A stretch of DNA of 12,719 bases from assembly GCA_034432855.1 (NCBI GenBank), contig DAOUBA010000175.1, positions 1 through 12,719 of the forward strand, read 5' to 3'. The DNA is from DAOUBA01 sp034432855 (lineage in GTDB: Bacteria; Chloroflexota; Anaerolineae; B4-G1). The translations under genes and the position numbers were made by a program. Within the stretch, counting starts at the first letter, position 1, and each line of letters begins with the position of its first letter. Under the pieces are notes generated by a model, which saw only the letters and a list, made by a program, of their open reading frames with translations, made no database searches and had not been told where the DNA came from. Shown here one piece after another: positions 1 through 6,142 of this stretch.

Positions 1-1
1 G

Positions 2-274
2 CCCACGGTCGAGCACTCTGTCGAGTTGCAAGCCTACGACGCCGAGACGCTGCTGGTGACCTGGCTGGGGGAGTTGCTCTATTGGGGCGAGCGCGATGGC
101 GTCGTGTTCGTCGAGTTCGACGTGCGCGAAGCGACGCCGACTCATCTGCTGGCTGTCGCGCGCGGCGGCCCGCCGCCTGAGTACCGGCGCTACGTCAAGG
201 CGGTCACGTTCAACGATTTGGAGATTGTACCGACAGAGGAAGGGTATGAGGCGACGGTGGTGTTCGATGTGTAA
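2..274 (+). CDS. Archease, C-terminal part (RtcB activator), 5' partial
   Basis: Archease is a small metal-binding protein that speeds guanylylation and turnover of the RNA ligase RtcB. The reading frame is open from base 2 through the left edge, so the start lies outside the window; 90 residues are visible. A TTG at 26 could be read as a start but falls inside the conserved domain (frame continues upstream as VEHSVEL), so I reject it. Seen: the pattern LLVTWLGELLYW, then FVEFDV, then REATPTH, then a VKAVTFNDLEIV strand and a C-terminal VVFDV ending in Asp-Val. This matches the archease family C-terminal half as I know it, where the terminal acidic residue takes part in metal binding. The gene lies 37 bases before the rtcB start, which strongly supports the call. 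The N-terminal metal ligands are not in view. Confidence 0.88.
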   Translation, partial: PTVEHSVELQAYDAETLLVTWLGELLYWGERDGVVFVEFDVREATPTHLLAVARGGPPPEYRRYVKAVTFNDLEIVPTEEGYEATVVFDV

Positions 275-302
275 CGTGAAACGTGAGGCGTGAAACGTGA
301 GG
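275..302 (+). repeat. Two tandem 14-bp units in the archease-rtcB spacer
   Basis: The 14-mer CGTGAAACGTGAGG occurs twice back to back at 275-288 and 289-302, filling most of the spacer between the archease stop and the rtcB ribosome binding site. The second copy supplies the first bases of the AGGAGG Shine-Dalgarno sequence (300-305). Each unit also contains two CGTGA words. It may be simple slippage; no hairpin of note is formed. It could alter spacing or initiation of rtcB, but that is inference. Confidence 0.8.
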
Positions 303-311
303 AGGCGAGAG

Positions 312-3296
312 ATGGTGGAGAAGAAGGATTTCAAACGGGTGGACAGGTATATCTGGGAGTTGCCCAAGAGTTTTCGGGAGGATATGCGTGTGCCGGCGCG
401 CATCGTGGCCGACGAGGTATTGTTCGAAGAGGCGTTCCGCGATCGCTCGGCGGAGCAATTGGCGAACACGGCGACGCTGCCGGGCGTGGTCAAGTACGTG
501 CTGGCGATGCCCGACGTGCACGAGGGATATGGCCCGCCCATCGGCGGAGTGATCGCCGTGCGCGTGCCGGAGGGTGTCATCTCGCCTGGAGCGGTTGGGT
601 ATGATATCAACTGCCTCGCCGGGGAGAGCCGCGTCTTGCACGAGTACGGCTACACGGTCCCGATTGCCAGGTTGGAGCACAGATGGAGGCACGCGCAACT
701 GCGCTGTCAGGATTTTGGGGCCGAGCGAGAAGCCAGTACGTCGGTGATCCACTATTTGCGACAGCCGCCCTCTGCTGCAGTCTATCGCTTGACGACAGAG
801 ACCGGAGAGGAAATCATTGCCACTGCCGACCATCCGTTCTGGACAATGGACGGCATGCGGCCATTGGGCGAACTGTGGCCGGGTGACCTGGTCGCGCTCT
901 ATCCTTTCGAAGGCGTCGAGTACGAAGAGCCCGCTGCCAAACTGATTCTAAGCGAGGTTGATCTGGACCGCCTACTTGAAACGATGGGCGTAGGGAGGCA
1001 GGGGAACAGGGCGGCGCAGGTCAAGGCTCAGTTTCGACGCTCTTGCCTGCTTCCGCTGTACCTCAATTCTGCCCTGATGCCCCGCCTGCTCAAGTTGCTG
1101 GGATATGTTATAGGCGATGGAAACATCCACTTTGCGGGCGGTTCCGGGCAGGGTGTGACGTGGTTCTATGGCAAAGTCGAAGACCTGGAAGAGATTCGCC
1201 GTGACGTTGAGGCACTGGGCTTTACTCCATCGCGAGTGTATGTACGTCGTCGGCAGCACAGACTTGCTACTTCTTACGATACCTATGAATTCGAGCACGA
1301 AGAGTGCTGTATCAAAGTCCACGGGACCGCGTTTGCCGTGCTGCTGGCATTGCTTGGTGCGCCGGTCGGTAACAAGAGTAAGCAGGATTTTCGAGTGCCG
1401 GAGTGGTTATTTGAGGCGCCACGTTGGCAGCAACGTCTGTTCCTCGCTGCTTTCTTCGGGGCCGAACTCTCTGCCCCGGCCACATTCCAGGCTCATGGCG
1501 CAAACTTTTACACCCCTGTGCTCTCGATGAACAAGCGGGAAGGCTTTGTCGAGAGTGGACAGGCGTTCCTCGAAGATGTGGCCCGTCTTCTGACCGGATT
1601 CGGCGTGGACGTCAAGACGATCAGCCGGCGGATGGAGCAGATAAATAAGGACGGCAGCCGCTCGGTGCGGTTGCGCCTGGTGCTGTCTTCCAAACCCGAT
1701 AGTCTGATCAATCTGTGGGGACGGGTCGGCTTCGAGTACAATCGGGAACGACGTTGCCAGGGATTGGTCGCAGTGCAATATCTCAAAGAAAAGCAGCGAG
1801 TTGTCTATGAGCGTCAGCAAGCCGCCGAAATGGCACAGGCTATGCAGGCGGCGGCTGTACCCGCGATGCAGATCTATGCCGAGTTGAGCACCCCAAATGT
1901 CAACAGGCGGTTCTTGGAACGCTCGCTGTACGGAGGACGAAAAACCCCTCCGCGCGTGAATGCCGACTTTCCCGATTTTGAGGCGTACCGTGTCGAGGCG
2001 ACTGCCGGTTTGGGCATGAGTGGTATGGTATGGGCGCGCATCGCCCGCATCGAACGGCTCGAGGACTTTGACGAGGATGTGTACGACTTTACCGTCGCTC
2101 ATCCTGACCATAATTTCATCGCTAATGGCTTTGTTGTGTCCAACTGCGGCGTGCGTCTCCTGGGCACGTACCTTGAGCAGGAAGAGGTCGCCCCGTACCT
2201 GCGCGACCTCAACGCAGCGCTGTACCGCATCTGCCCCAGTGGGGTGGGGGAGGGCGGGCGCATCCGCGTTTCCGAGCGGGAACTGGATGAGTTGGTGGTG
2301 CAGGGCGCCAGGTGGGCGCTCAAGCGCGGCCACGCGCGCCAGGAGGACGTGGCGCACACTGAGGAGCAGGGCTGTCTGCCGGGCGCCGACCCCAGTCACG
2401 TGAGCGCGCGCGCCAAGGAGCGTGGCCGTTCGCAGGTGGGCTCCTTAGGCGCGGGCAACCACTTCCTGGAGATTGACGTGGTCGAGGAGGTCTATGACAG
2501 GGAGGCGGCGGACCGTTTCGGCCTGCGCGAAAACCAGGTGGTGGTGCAGGTGCACTGCGGCTCGCGCGGCTACGGACACCAAATCTGCGACGATTACGTC
2601 AAGGGCCTGCAACCGGCAGTGAAAAAGTACAATATCGAACTCCCGGACCGCGAACTGGTCTGCGCGCCGGTGGATTCGCCCGAAGGCCGCGCCTACTACG
2701 GCGCGATGGCCTGCGCGGTCAATTTCGCCTTCGTCAACCGGCAACTGCTGGCGATGGGCGTGCGCGAGGCGTTCGAGCAGGTGCTGGCCGGCAAGGTCAA
2801 GAATTTCGATCTGTTCCAGGTCTATGATGTGTGCCACAACGTCGCCAAGTTCGAAGAGCACGAGGTGGACGGCAAGCGGATGAAGTTGTGCGTCCACCGC
2901 AAAGGCGCCACCCGCGCCTTTGGGCCGGGTCGCCCAGAGGTGCCTGCCGACCACCGCGACGTGGGCCAGGCGGTGCTGGTGCCCGGCTCGATGGGCACAG
3001 AATCCTACGTGCTCGTGGGCACGCAGAAAGCGATGGAACTGACCTTCGGCTCGACCTGTCACGGGGCTGGGCGGGTGATGAGCCGCACACAGGCGCTCAA
3101 ACACGTGCGCGGCGAGCAGTTGAAGCGCGAACTGGAGGAGCAGGGCATCGTTGTACGCGCCGGCAGCAACAAGGGGTTGGCCGAGGAGGCCCCCGCAGCC
3201 TACAAGGACGTCAGCCGCGTGGTCGAGGTGGTGCACGGCGCAGGGATCGCCTGTAAGGTGGCCCGGCTGAAACCGCTGGCGGTGATCAAGGGATGA
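312..3296 (+). CDS. rtcB: RNA-splicing ligase RtcB, intein-containing precursor
   Basis: RtcB joins RNA 2',3'-cyclic phosphate or 3'-phosphate ends to 5'-OH ends using GTP and Mn2+, in tRNA splicing and RNA repair. The precursor is 994 aa: N-extein 1-100, intein 101-611, C-extein 612-994. Removing the intein gives a 483-aa protein, the usual RtcB length. Seen in the exteins: PDVHEGYGPPIGG, YDIN followed after splicing by CGVR (metal-site Asp98 and Cys101 of the mature protein), GNHFLEID (mature Asn205/His206), VHCGSRGYGH, VYDVCHN, HRKGATRAF, and STCHGAGR with the histidine that is guanylylated (mature His406). By family knowledge these complete the active site. Start: ATG 312 has AGGAGG at 300-305 with 6-nt spacing; a GTG at 297 in frame lies before this SD and is rejected. 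It is cotranscribed with archease, as expected for its activator. Confidence 0.95.
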   Translation: MVEKKDFKRVDRYIWELPKSFREDMRVPARIVADEVLFEEAFRDRSAEQLANTATLPGVVKYVLAMPDVHEGYGPPIGGVIAVRVPEGVISPGAVGYDINCLAGESRVLHEYGYTVPIARLEHRWRHAQLRCQDFGAEREASTSVIHYLRQPPSAAVYRLTTETGEEIIATADHPFWTMDGMRPLGELWPGDLVALYPFEGVEYEEPAAKLILSEVDLDRLLETMGVGRQGNRAAQVKAQFRRSCLLPLYLNSALMPRLLKLLGYVIGDGNIHFAGGSGQGVTWFYGKVEDLEEIRRDVEALGFTPSRVYVRRRQHRLATSYDTYEFEHEECCIKVHGTAFAVLLALLGAPVGNKSKQDFRVPEWLFEAPRWQQRLFLAAFFGAELSAPATFQAHGANFYTPVLSMNKREGFVESGQAFLEDVARLLTGFGVDVKTISRRMEQINKDGSRSVRLRLVLSSKPDSLINLWGRVGFEYNRERRCQGLVAVQYLKEKQRVVYERQQAAEMAQAMQAAAVPAMQIYAELSTPNVNRRFLERSLYGGRKTPPRVNADFPDFEAYRVEATAGLGMSGMVWARIARIERLEDFDEDVYDFTVAHPDHNFIANGFVVSNCGVRLLGTYLEQEEVAPYLRDLNAALYRICPSGVGEGGRIRVSERELDELVVQGARWALKRGHARQEDVAHTEEQGCLPGADPSHVSARAKERGRSQVGSLGAGNHFLEIDVVEEVYDREAADRFGLRENQVVVQVHCGSRGYGHQICDDYVKGLQPAVKKYNIELPDRELVCAPVDSPEGRAYYGAMACAVNFAFVNRQLLAMGVREAFEQVLAGKVKNFDLFQVYDVCHNVAKFEEHEVDGKRMKLCVHRKGATRAFGPGRPEVPADHRDVGQAVLVPGSMGTESYVLVGTQKAMELTFGSTCHGAGRVMSRTQALKHVRGEQLKRELEEQGIVVRAGSNKGLAEEAPAAYKDVSRVVEVVHGAGIACKVARLKPLAVIKG
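612..2144 (+). mobile_element. Intein with LAGLIDADG homing endonuclease inside RtcB
   Basis: In-frame protein intron of 511 residues, from Cys1 (codon 612) to Asn511 (codon 2142), followed by Cys+1 (2145). Splicing blocks seen: block A CLAGESRVLHE (1-11); block B with TADHPF (Thr71, His74); block F VYDFTVAHPDHNFIANGF (490-507); block G VVSN followed by C. The penultimate residue is Ser510 rather than the usual His. The central part holds two dodecapeptide motifs of a LAGLIDADG endonuclease: LLGYVIGDG (162-170, Asp169) and LAAFFGAEL (278-286, Glu285), so the nuclease looks intact. Between and after them are blocks such as VPEWLF and VLSMNKREGFVESGQAFL that fit intein endonucleases. The insertion lies in the YDIN/CGVR motif, so the +1 residue is the RtcB metal-binding cysteine. 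By eye, base use is less GC-rich than in the exteins, which fits horizontal mobility. Confidence 0.95.
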
Positions 3297-3304
3297 GCGT
3301 GGTC

Positions 3305-3337
3305 AGAAACCCGGTTTCTGCAAGAAACCGGGTTTCT
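3305..3337. repeat. Double palindrome, probable dispersed repeat, after rtcB
   Basis: Left arm AGAAACCCGGTTTCT (3305-3319) and right arm AGAAACCGGGTTTCT (3323-3337) are perfect reverse complements separated by GCA. Each arm is also itself a 7-1-7 palindrome; the two differ only in the central base (C versus G). The structure can therefore fold as one 15-bp hairpin or two small ones. It begins 8 bases after the rtcB stop, so it can act as a rho-independent-like 3' end for the RtcB mRNA, though no clear U-run follows. From memory, similar AGAAACC/GGTTTCT palindromes recur in Chloroflexota and cyanobacterial genomes, so I read it as a dispersed intergenic element. Only one copy is in this window. 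Confidence 0.8.
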
Positions 3338-3365
3338 TGACATTATGGCGATTTTATGATATACT
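3337..3365 (+). promoter_or_regulatory. Sigma70-type promoter for padR operon
   Basis: TTGACA (3337-3342) matches the -35 consensus exactly. After 17 bases follows TATACT (3360-3365), one mismatch from TATAAT. The predicted start is near 3372, about 38 bases before the chosen padR ATG. The first T of the -35 is the last base of the upstream double palindrome. The promoter also rules out the in-frame ATG at 3356, which would lie upstream of the transcript start. Confidence 0.82.
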
Positions 3366-3378
3366 TAGGCATAAGTAT
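3361..3378. promoter_or_regulatory. Inverted repeat over -10: candidate PadR operator
   Basis: ATACTTA (3361-3367) and TAAGTAT (3372-3378) are perfect inverted repeats around GGCA. The dyad covers the -10 hexamer and the predicted transcription start, an ideal place to block initiation. Read as ATACT-N8-AGTAT it has the half-site spacing known for PadR-family operators (ATGT-N8-ACAT type). Since padR is the first gene downstream, autoregulation is the likely role. The operator assignment is inference from position and symmetry. Confidence 0.62.
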
Positions 3379-3409
3379 CTTATGTTTTAGAATATTAGGA
3401 TTTGGTGAG

Positions 3410-3760
3410 ATGACCGGTGAAATTGATCAGATGCGCAAGGGCACGACTCAGGTGGCGATCCTCAAACTGTTGGCGGATGCCGGCGAGCCGCTGCACGGCT
3501 ATGAGATCATCCAGAGGCTGGAGGCGCGCAGCCAGGGCTACTTTCGCTTCAAGGAAGGGCTGATCTATCCGACGTTGCACCGCATGGAGCAGGCGGGTCT
3601 GCTTAAAGGGCACTGGCTGGGCGAGCCGGGCACACGGCGGCGCAAGGTGTACACCGTGACGGCGCGAGGCCGTCGCCAATTGGAGGCAGAACTGCGGCAA
3701 TGGGAGGATTTCAGCCGCGGGGTGGGCTTGCTTCTGGGATTGGAGAAGGTGCATTCGTAG
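3410..3760 (+). CDS. PadR-family transcriptional regulator
   Basis: A 116-aa winged-helix repressor of the PadR family; such proteins usually bind a palindrome at their own operon promoter. Seen: the helix-turn-helix LHGYEIIQRLE, the signature GLIYPTLHRMEQAGLLKGHW, and the wing RRRKVYTVTARGRRQLEAEL. The C-terminal helix is short, as in the compact PadR-s2 type. Start: ATG 3410 is chosen because the promoter at 3337-3365 places transcription near 3372 and excludes ATG 3356; GGTGAG lies just before it, a weak and close SD. ATG 3431 (MRKGTTQ) is the alternative, since MRKG is a common PadR N-terminus. It heads an operon with membrane genes including a HAAS-domain protein, a recurrent partnership for PadR. 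The ligand cannot be told. Confidence 0.93.
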   Translation: MTGEIDQMRKGTTQVAILKLLADAGEPLHGYEIIQRLEARSQGYFRFKEGLIYPTLHRMEQAGLLKGHWLGEPGTRRRKVYTVTARGRRQLEAELRQWEDFSRGVGLLLGLEKVHS

Positions 3761-3784
3761 ATTCTTTCGGGTTGGAGGTGGCCT

Positions 3785-4117
3785 ATGTTTGGGAGATTCT
3801 TCCGCGTGTATCTTCTGGTGGTCTTGATTGTGCTGGCTCTGGATTGGGCATTGGGTGTCGCCAGATTCTATTGGCCGGCCGTTACGTATGGCTTTGCCAT
3901 CGTCAATTTCCCCATCGGCCTGGGGTATCTGTGGCTGGAAGGCCAGAGCACGACGTGGTGGCACATGCATTTTGGCCAGGCCGTCAATGACGAGATTGGG
4001 CAGAGTATCGCCTTTCTCCTGACGGTCGCGCTCCAGGCGCTGCTCTACACCGCCGTGTTTCTGGTGTACAGGCGCTCGCAAAGCACCCATCCGGAGCCTC
4101 TGGAGTCGAGCCTATGA
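3785..4117 (+). CDS. Small membrane protein of PadR-HAAS operon, function unknown
   Basis: A 110-aa protein I do not recognise. Three hydrophobic stretches are visible, at about residues 6-25, 34-52 and 74-94, with a short polar tail (RRSQSTHPEP) and a Trp/His-rich loop (STTWWHMHFGQ) between the second and third. GGAGGT at 3774-3779 precedes ATG 3785 at a good distance. The gene starts 24 bases after padR and its stop overlaps the next start as ATGA (4114-4117), so translation is probably coupled to the HAAS protein. Likely a membrane partner of that protein; this is inferred from position only. Confidence 0.8.
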   Translation: MFGRFFRVYLLVVLIVLALDWALGVARFYWPAVTYGFAIVNFPIGLGYLWLEGQSTTWWHMHFGQAVNDEIGQSIAFLLTVALQALLYTAVFLVYRRSQSTHPEPLESSL

Positions 4118-4590
4118 CGATTGACGATGTGCTGGCGCGCGTTCGCGCCGCGCTCGACCTGGAGGCCGAAGCCGAGCGTGAAGTGCTGGAGGAGATCCGC
4201 GGCCACTTGGAAGAGGTAGTCGCGGCAGCGCGGGCACGCGGTCTGGGTGAGGAGGCCGCGCTGGCCGAGGCGGCGGCCCGCTTCGGCATCGAGGACGTCG
4301 GGCGGGAGTTGCAGATGACGCATGTGGGTTGGGGGACGGCGGATGGTGTCATCGCGGCAGCACTGCCGGTGGTGTGTGCGCTCGTCTTACGTTGGCTCGT
4401 CTTTGCTCCTGAGGGCACGGCGGTGGGCTGGCGGGAAGTGCTGACGCAGCCGGCCTTCTGGGTAGTGGCGCTGGCGGCACTGCTGATCCCCTTGCTCAAG
4501 TTCCCCCGCTGGCGCTATGCGCTGGCCTCTTGGGCCTTCTTCTGGGCCTTGTCGGTGCTCTTTTTCACCGTTCCCGCTTTGAGATGGTAG
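4114..4590 (+). CDS. HAAS-domain membrane protein
   Basis: A 158-aa protein. Residues 1-68 form a charged helical domain with the HAAS/DUF1700-like pattern: helix, then AEREVLEEIRGHLEEVVAA, RGLGEEAALAEAAARFG, and EDVGRELQ. Three membrane segments follow at about 79-97, 113-129 and 133-153. HAAS domains are known as N-terminal cytoplasmic modules of membrane proteins encoded next to PadR regulators and are thought to carry a signal; the exact mechanism is not settled. The ATGA overlap with the upstream gene indicates translational coupling, and 16 bases separate it from the next gene. It may sense a membrane state and relay it to PadR, but that is inference. Confidence 0.85.
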   Translation: MTIDDVLARVRAALDLEAEAEREVLEEIRGHLEEVVAAARARGLGEEAALAEAAARFGIEDVGRELQMTHVGWGTADGVIAAALPVVCALVLRWLVFAPEGTAVGWREVLTQPAFWVVALAALLIPLLKFPRWRYALASWAFFWALSVLFFTVPALRW

Positions 4591-4606
4591 GTTATGGAGG
4601 TGAACC

Positions 4607-5392
4607 TTGTTCGAGACGATATTACCATGGAGCAGAACTGACCGGCGCCCGTTGTTTCTCGCCGCTCTGCCTCCCCTTGTCTATGGTCTGGGAATCATGC
4701 TGATGGCACTCATCGTCCGGGCGCCCTGGTACACCGTACCAACCTGGCGGCTGGTCGCCGGTCTTGCCATGGAACTCTTGGCGGCTGCTGTGCTGGTTGT
4801 CGGTGGGCTTGTCGTGCTCGTGCGGCGCTTGCCGGATTGGGGCTATACGTGGTTGGGGGCCGCGCTCATGATGCTGGCGATTGGGATAAAGGTGCTGGCC
4901 GAGGAGAGGGCCGAGACCGGGCAGTTCCTCATCTCTCCGGTTGCAGATAGCGTGATTGGCGTGCTCGTCGTGCTGGCCGGGCTGGTTGTGCTCCTGCTTG
5001 CCGCGCTGCGCGGATGGCGGCAGGCCGGTCTTGTGAGCATCGGGCTTTCCACGACCCTGGCGCTCTCACTGTGCTCCACGGCTACCAATGCCCCCTTCTA
5101 TCGCTACGACCTGGCGCTGCTGGCCGGGCCATTGGGATTGCTCGCCGCCGCGCTCACCTATTACTACATCCGTGGCGCAGGCCCGATGCGCATCGCTGCC
5201 ATCGCCGCCATAGGCCTGGCAAACATCGGGGCGGCCTGGATCGTCAATCAGGCGTGGCAAGCCTGGCTGCTGGCCCGTGGGCGGCCTCCTCTTCTGCTGC
5301 CGTTGCTGATGCTTCTGTTAGGCTCGTTGCTGGCCGGGCCCTTGCTGGGCCTGTGCGTGCCGCCTCTGCGTCGCGTGTTCGAGCAGGCATAG
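4607..5392 (+). CDS. Polytopic membrane protein, function unknown
   Basis: A 261-aa, very hydrophobic protein with about eight membrane segments (roughly residues 17-37, 48-71, 81-98, 112-133, 138-158, 165-185, 192-211, 225-250) and no catalytic motif I can see. The likely start is TTG 4607, set by the strong SD GGAGGTGA (4596-4603); the ATG at 4594 is out of frame and no in-frame ATG lies near. It follows the HAAS gene by 16 bases and belongs to the same operon. It does not show ABC-permease or transporter signatures; a structural or sensory membrane partner is possible. Confidence 0.8.
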   Translation: MFETILPWSRTDRRPLFLAALPPLVYGLGIMLMALIVRAPWYTVPTWRLVAGLAMELLAAAVLVVGGLVVLVRRLPDWGYTWLGAALMMLAIGIKVLAEERAETGQFLISPVADSVIGVLVVLAGLVVLLLAALRGWRQAGLVSIGLSTTLALSLCSTATNAPFYRYDLALLAGPLGLLAAALTYYYIRGAGPMRIAAIAAIGLANIGAAWIVNQAWQAWLLARGRPPLLLPLLMLLLGSLLAGPLLGLCVPPLRRVFEQA

Positions 5393-5449
5393 TGCCTAGG
5401 GGCGGGGTTACTCCTAGGTGTGAAATCCAAAGTCAAGGAGGTATCTTCC

Positions 5450-5593
5450 GTGAACAATCTGGCGATCATCGAAACGACCTTGCGCAATCGGCAGCGGTTC
5501 TTCATCGAGATTCGTGACGGTGTGGAATTGGGGCGCAAGTGCGCGCCATGCTCATCTCCAGCATTGCCTTCTTCGCGCTCTACGGCGCAGTGA
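5450..5593 (+). pseudogene. Displaced N-terminus of frameshifted membrane protein gene
   Basis: GTG 5450 is preceded by an excellent SD, AAGGAGGT (5435-5442), with 7-nt spacing. It opens a 47-codon frame starting MNNLAIIETTLRNRQRFF and then IEIRDGVELGRK, which stops at TGA 5591. The next frame (-1) continues from GTG 5539 as RAMLISSIAFFALYG. Inserting one G after AAG (bases 5536-5538) would join them as ...ELGRK-V-RAMLISS..., a natural cytoplasmic helix running into a first membrane segment. The good start signal sits on this fragment and not on the longer ORF, so I read both as one gene broken by a single-base loss. It could be a sequencing error, a true mutation, or, less likely, recoding: no canonical slippery heptamer is seen. 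Confidence 0.75.
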
Positions 5594-6138
5594 TGGGCTC
5601 GACCGCCAGCCTGTTCCAGGCGCTCAGTTCGGCAGTCAAGTTACCGATCCTGTTCCTGGCGACGCTGGTGGTCTGCTCGCCGACGCTCTACTTCTTCAAC
5701 CTCGTCTTCGGCTCCAATCAGAGCCTCACGCAGAATTTTACCATCATCCTGACGGCGATCACGGTCACGGCGGTGCTGCTCCTGAGTTTTTCCCCGATCG
5801 TACTCTTTTTCCTGCTCACGACGAGCCACTATCAGTTCTTCAAGTTGCTCAACGTGGGCGTCTTTACGATTGCCGGGTTCGTGGGTGTGCACTTCCTGAG
5901 CCAGGGGATGCGGGTTGTCTCGGATGGCGGCAAAGAAGGGGCCGGGGCGCGGCGCAACGTGGTGCGATTGTGGATCCTGATCTATGCCTTCGTCGGCAGC
6001 CAGATGGCCTGGACGCTGCGCCCGTTCATCGGTGCCCCCGGCATGCCGTTCGAACTCTTTCGCCAGTTGGGCGGCAACTTTTACGCCAACGTCTTTGCCA
6101 GCATCGGCGAAGTATTGGGCTTTTTCACGGTGAGGTGA
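5539..6138 (+). CDS. Conserved multi-TM protein, main part after frameshift
   Basis: A 199-aa open frame with about five membrane segments (roughly residues 3-22, 33-55, 66-96, 105-122 and 144-162) and a conserved-looking core, SLFQALSSAVKLPILFL, then TLYFFNLVFGS and HYQFFKLLNV. I recall similar proteins in Chloroflexota and cyanobacteria, often unhelpfully named 'actin-binding WH2 domain' proteins; the layout is Yip1-like. The GTG at 5539 and ATG at 5548 lack an SD, and the true N-terminus is probably the fragment from 5450 in the other frame (full gene 5450-6138). The stop lies 4 bases before the next gene. Function is unknown; the chemistry suggests a membrane organiser rather than an enzyme. 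Confidence 0.78.
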   Translation: MRAMLISSIAFFALYGAVMGSTASLFQALSSAVKLPILFLATLVVCSPTLYFFNLVFGSNQSLTQNFTIILTAITVTAVLLLSFSPIVLFFLLTTSHYQFFKLLNVGVFTIAGFVGVHFLSQGMRVVSDGGKEGAGARRNVVRLWILIYAFVGSQMAWTLRPFIGAPGMPFELFRQLGGNFYANVFASIGEVLGFFTVR

Positions 6139-6142
6139 AGCG

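Noticed and set aside
26..274. TTG at 26 as the archease start
   Set aside because: The frame is open to the left edge and upstream codons (PTVEHSVE) continue the conserved domain; the gene is cut by the window.
297..311. GTG 297 as the rtcB start
   Set aside because: It lies before the AGGAGG at 300-305, which serves ATG 312.
1407..2399. 330-codon open frame on the - strand across the intein and C-extein
   Set aside because: It is antisense to clearly conserved RtcB/intein sequence, has no SD or known domain, and is a usual GC-rich shadow.
3356..3409. ATG 3356 as the padR start, adding 18 residues
   Set aside because: It lies between the -35 and -10 of the promoter, upstream of the predicted transcript start, and the extra residues do not look like PadR.
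5530..5545. Programmed -1 frameshift at the AAG codon
   Set aside because: No X-XXY-YYZ slippery site and no obvious stimulatory hairpin; a plain one-base loss is simpler.
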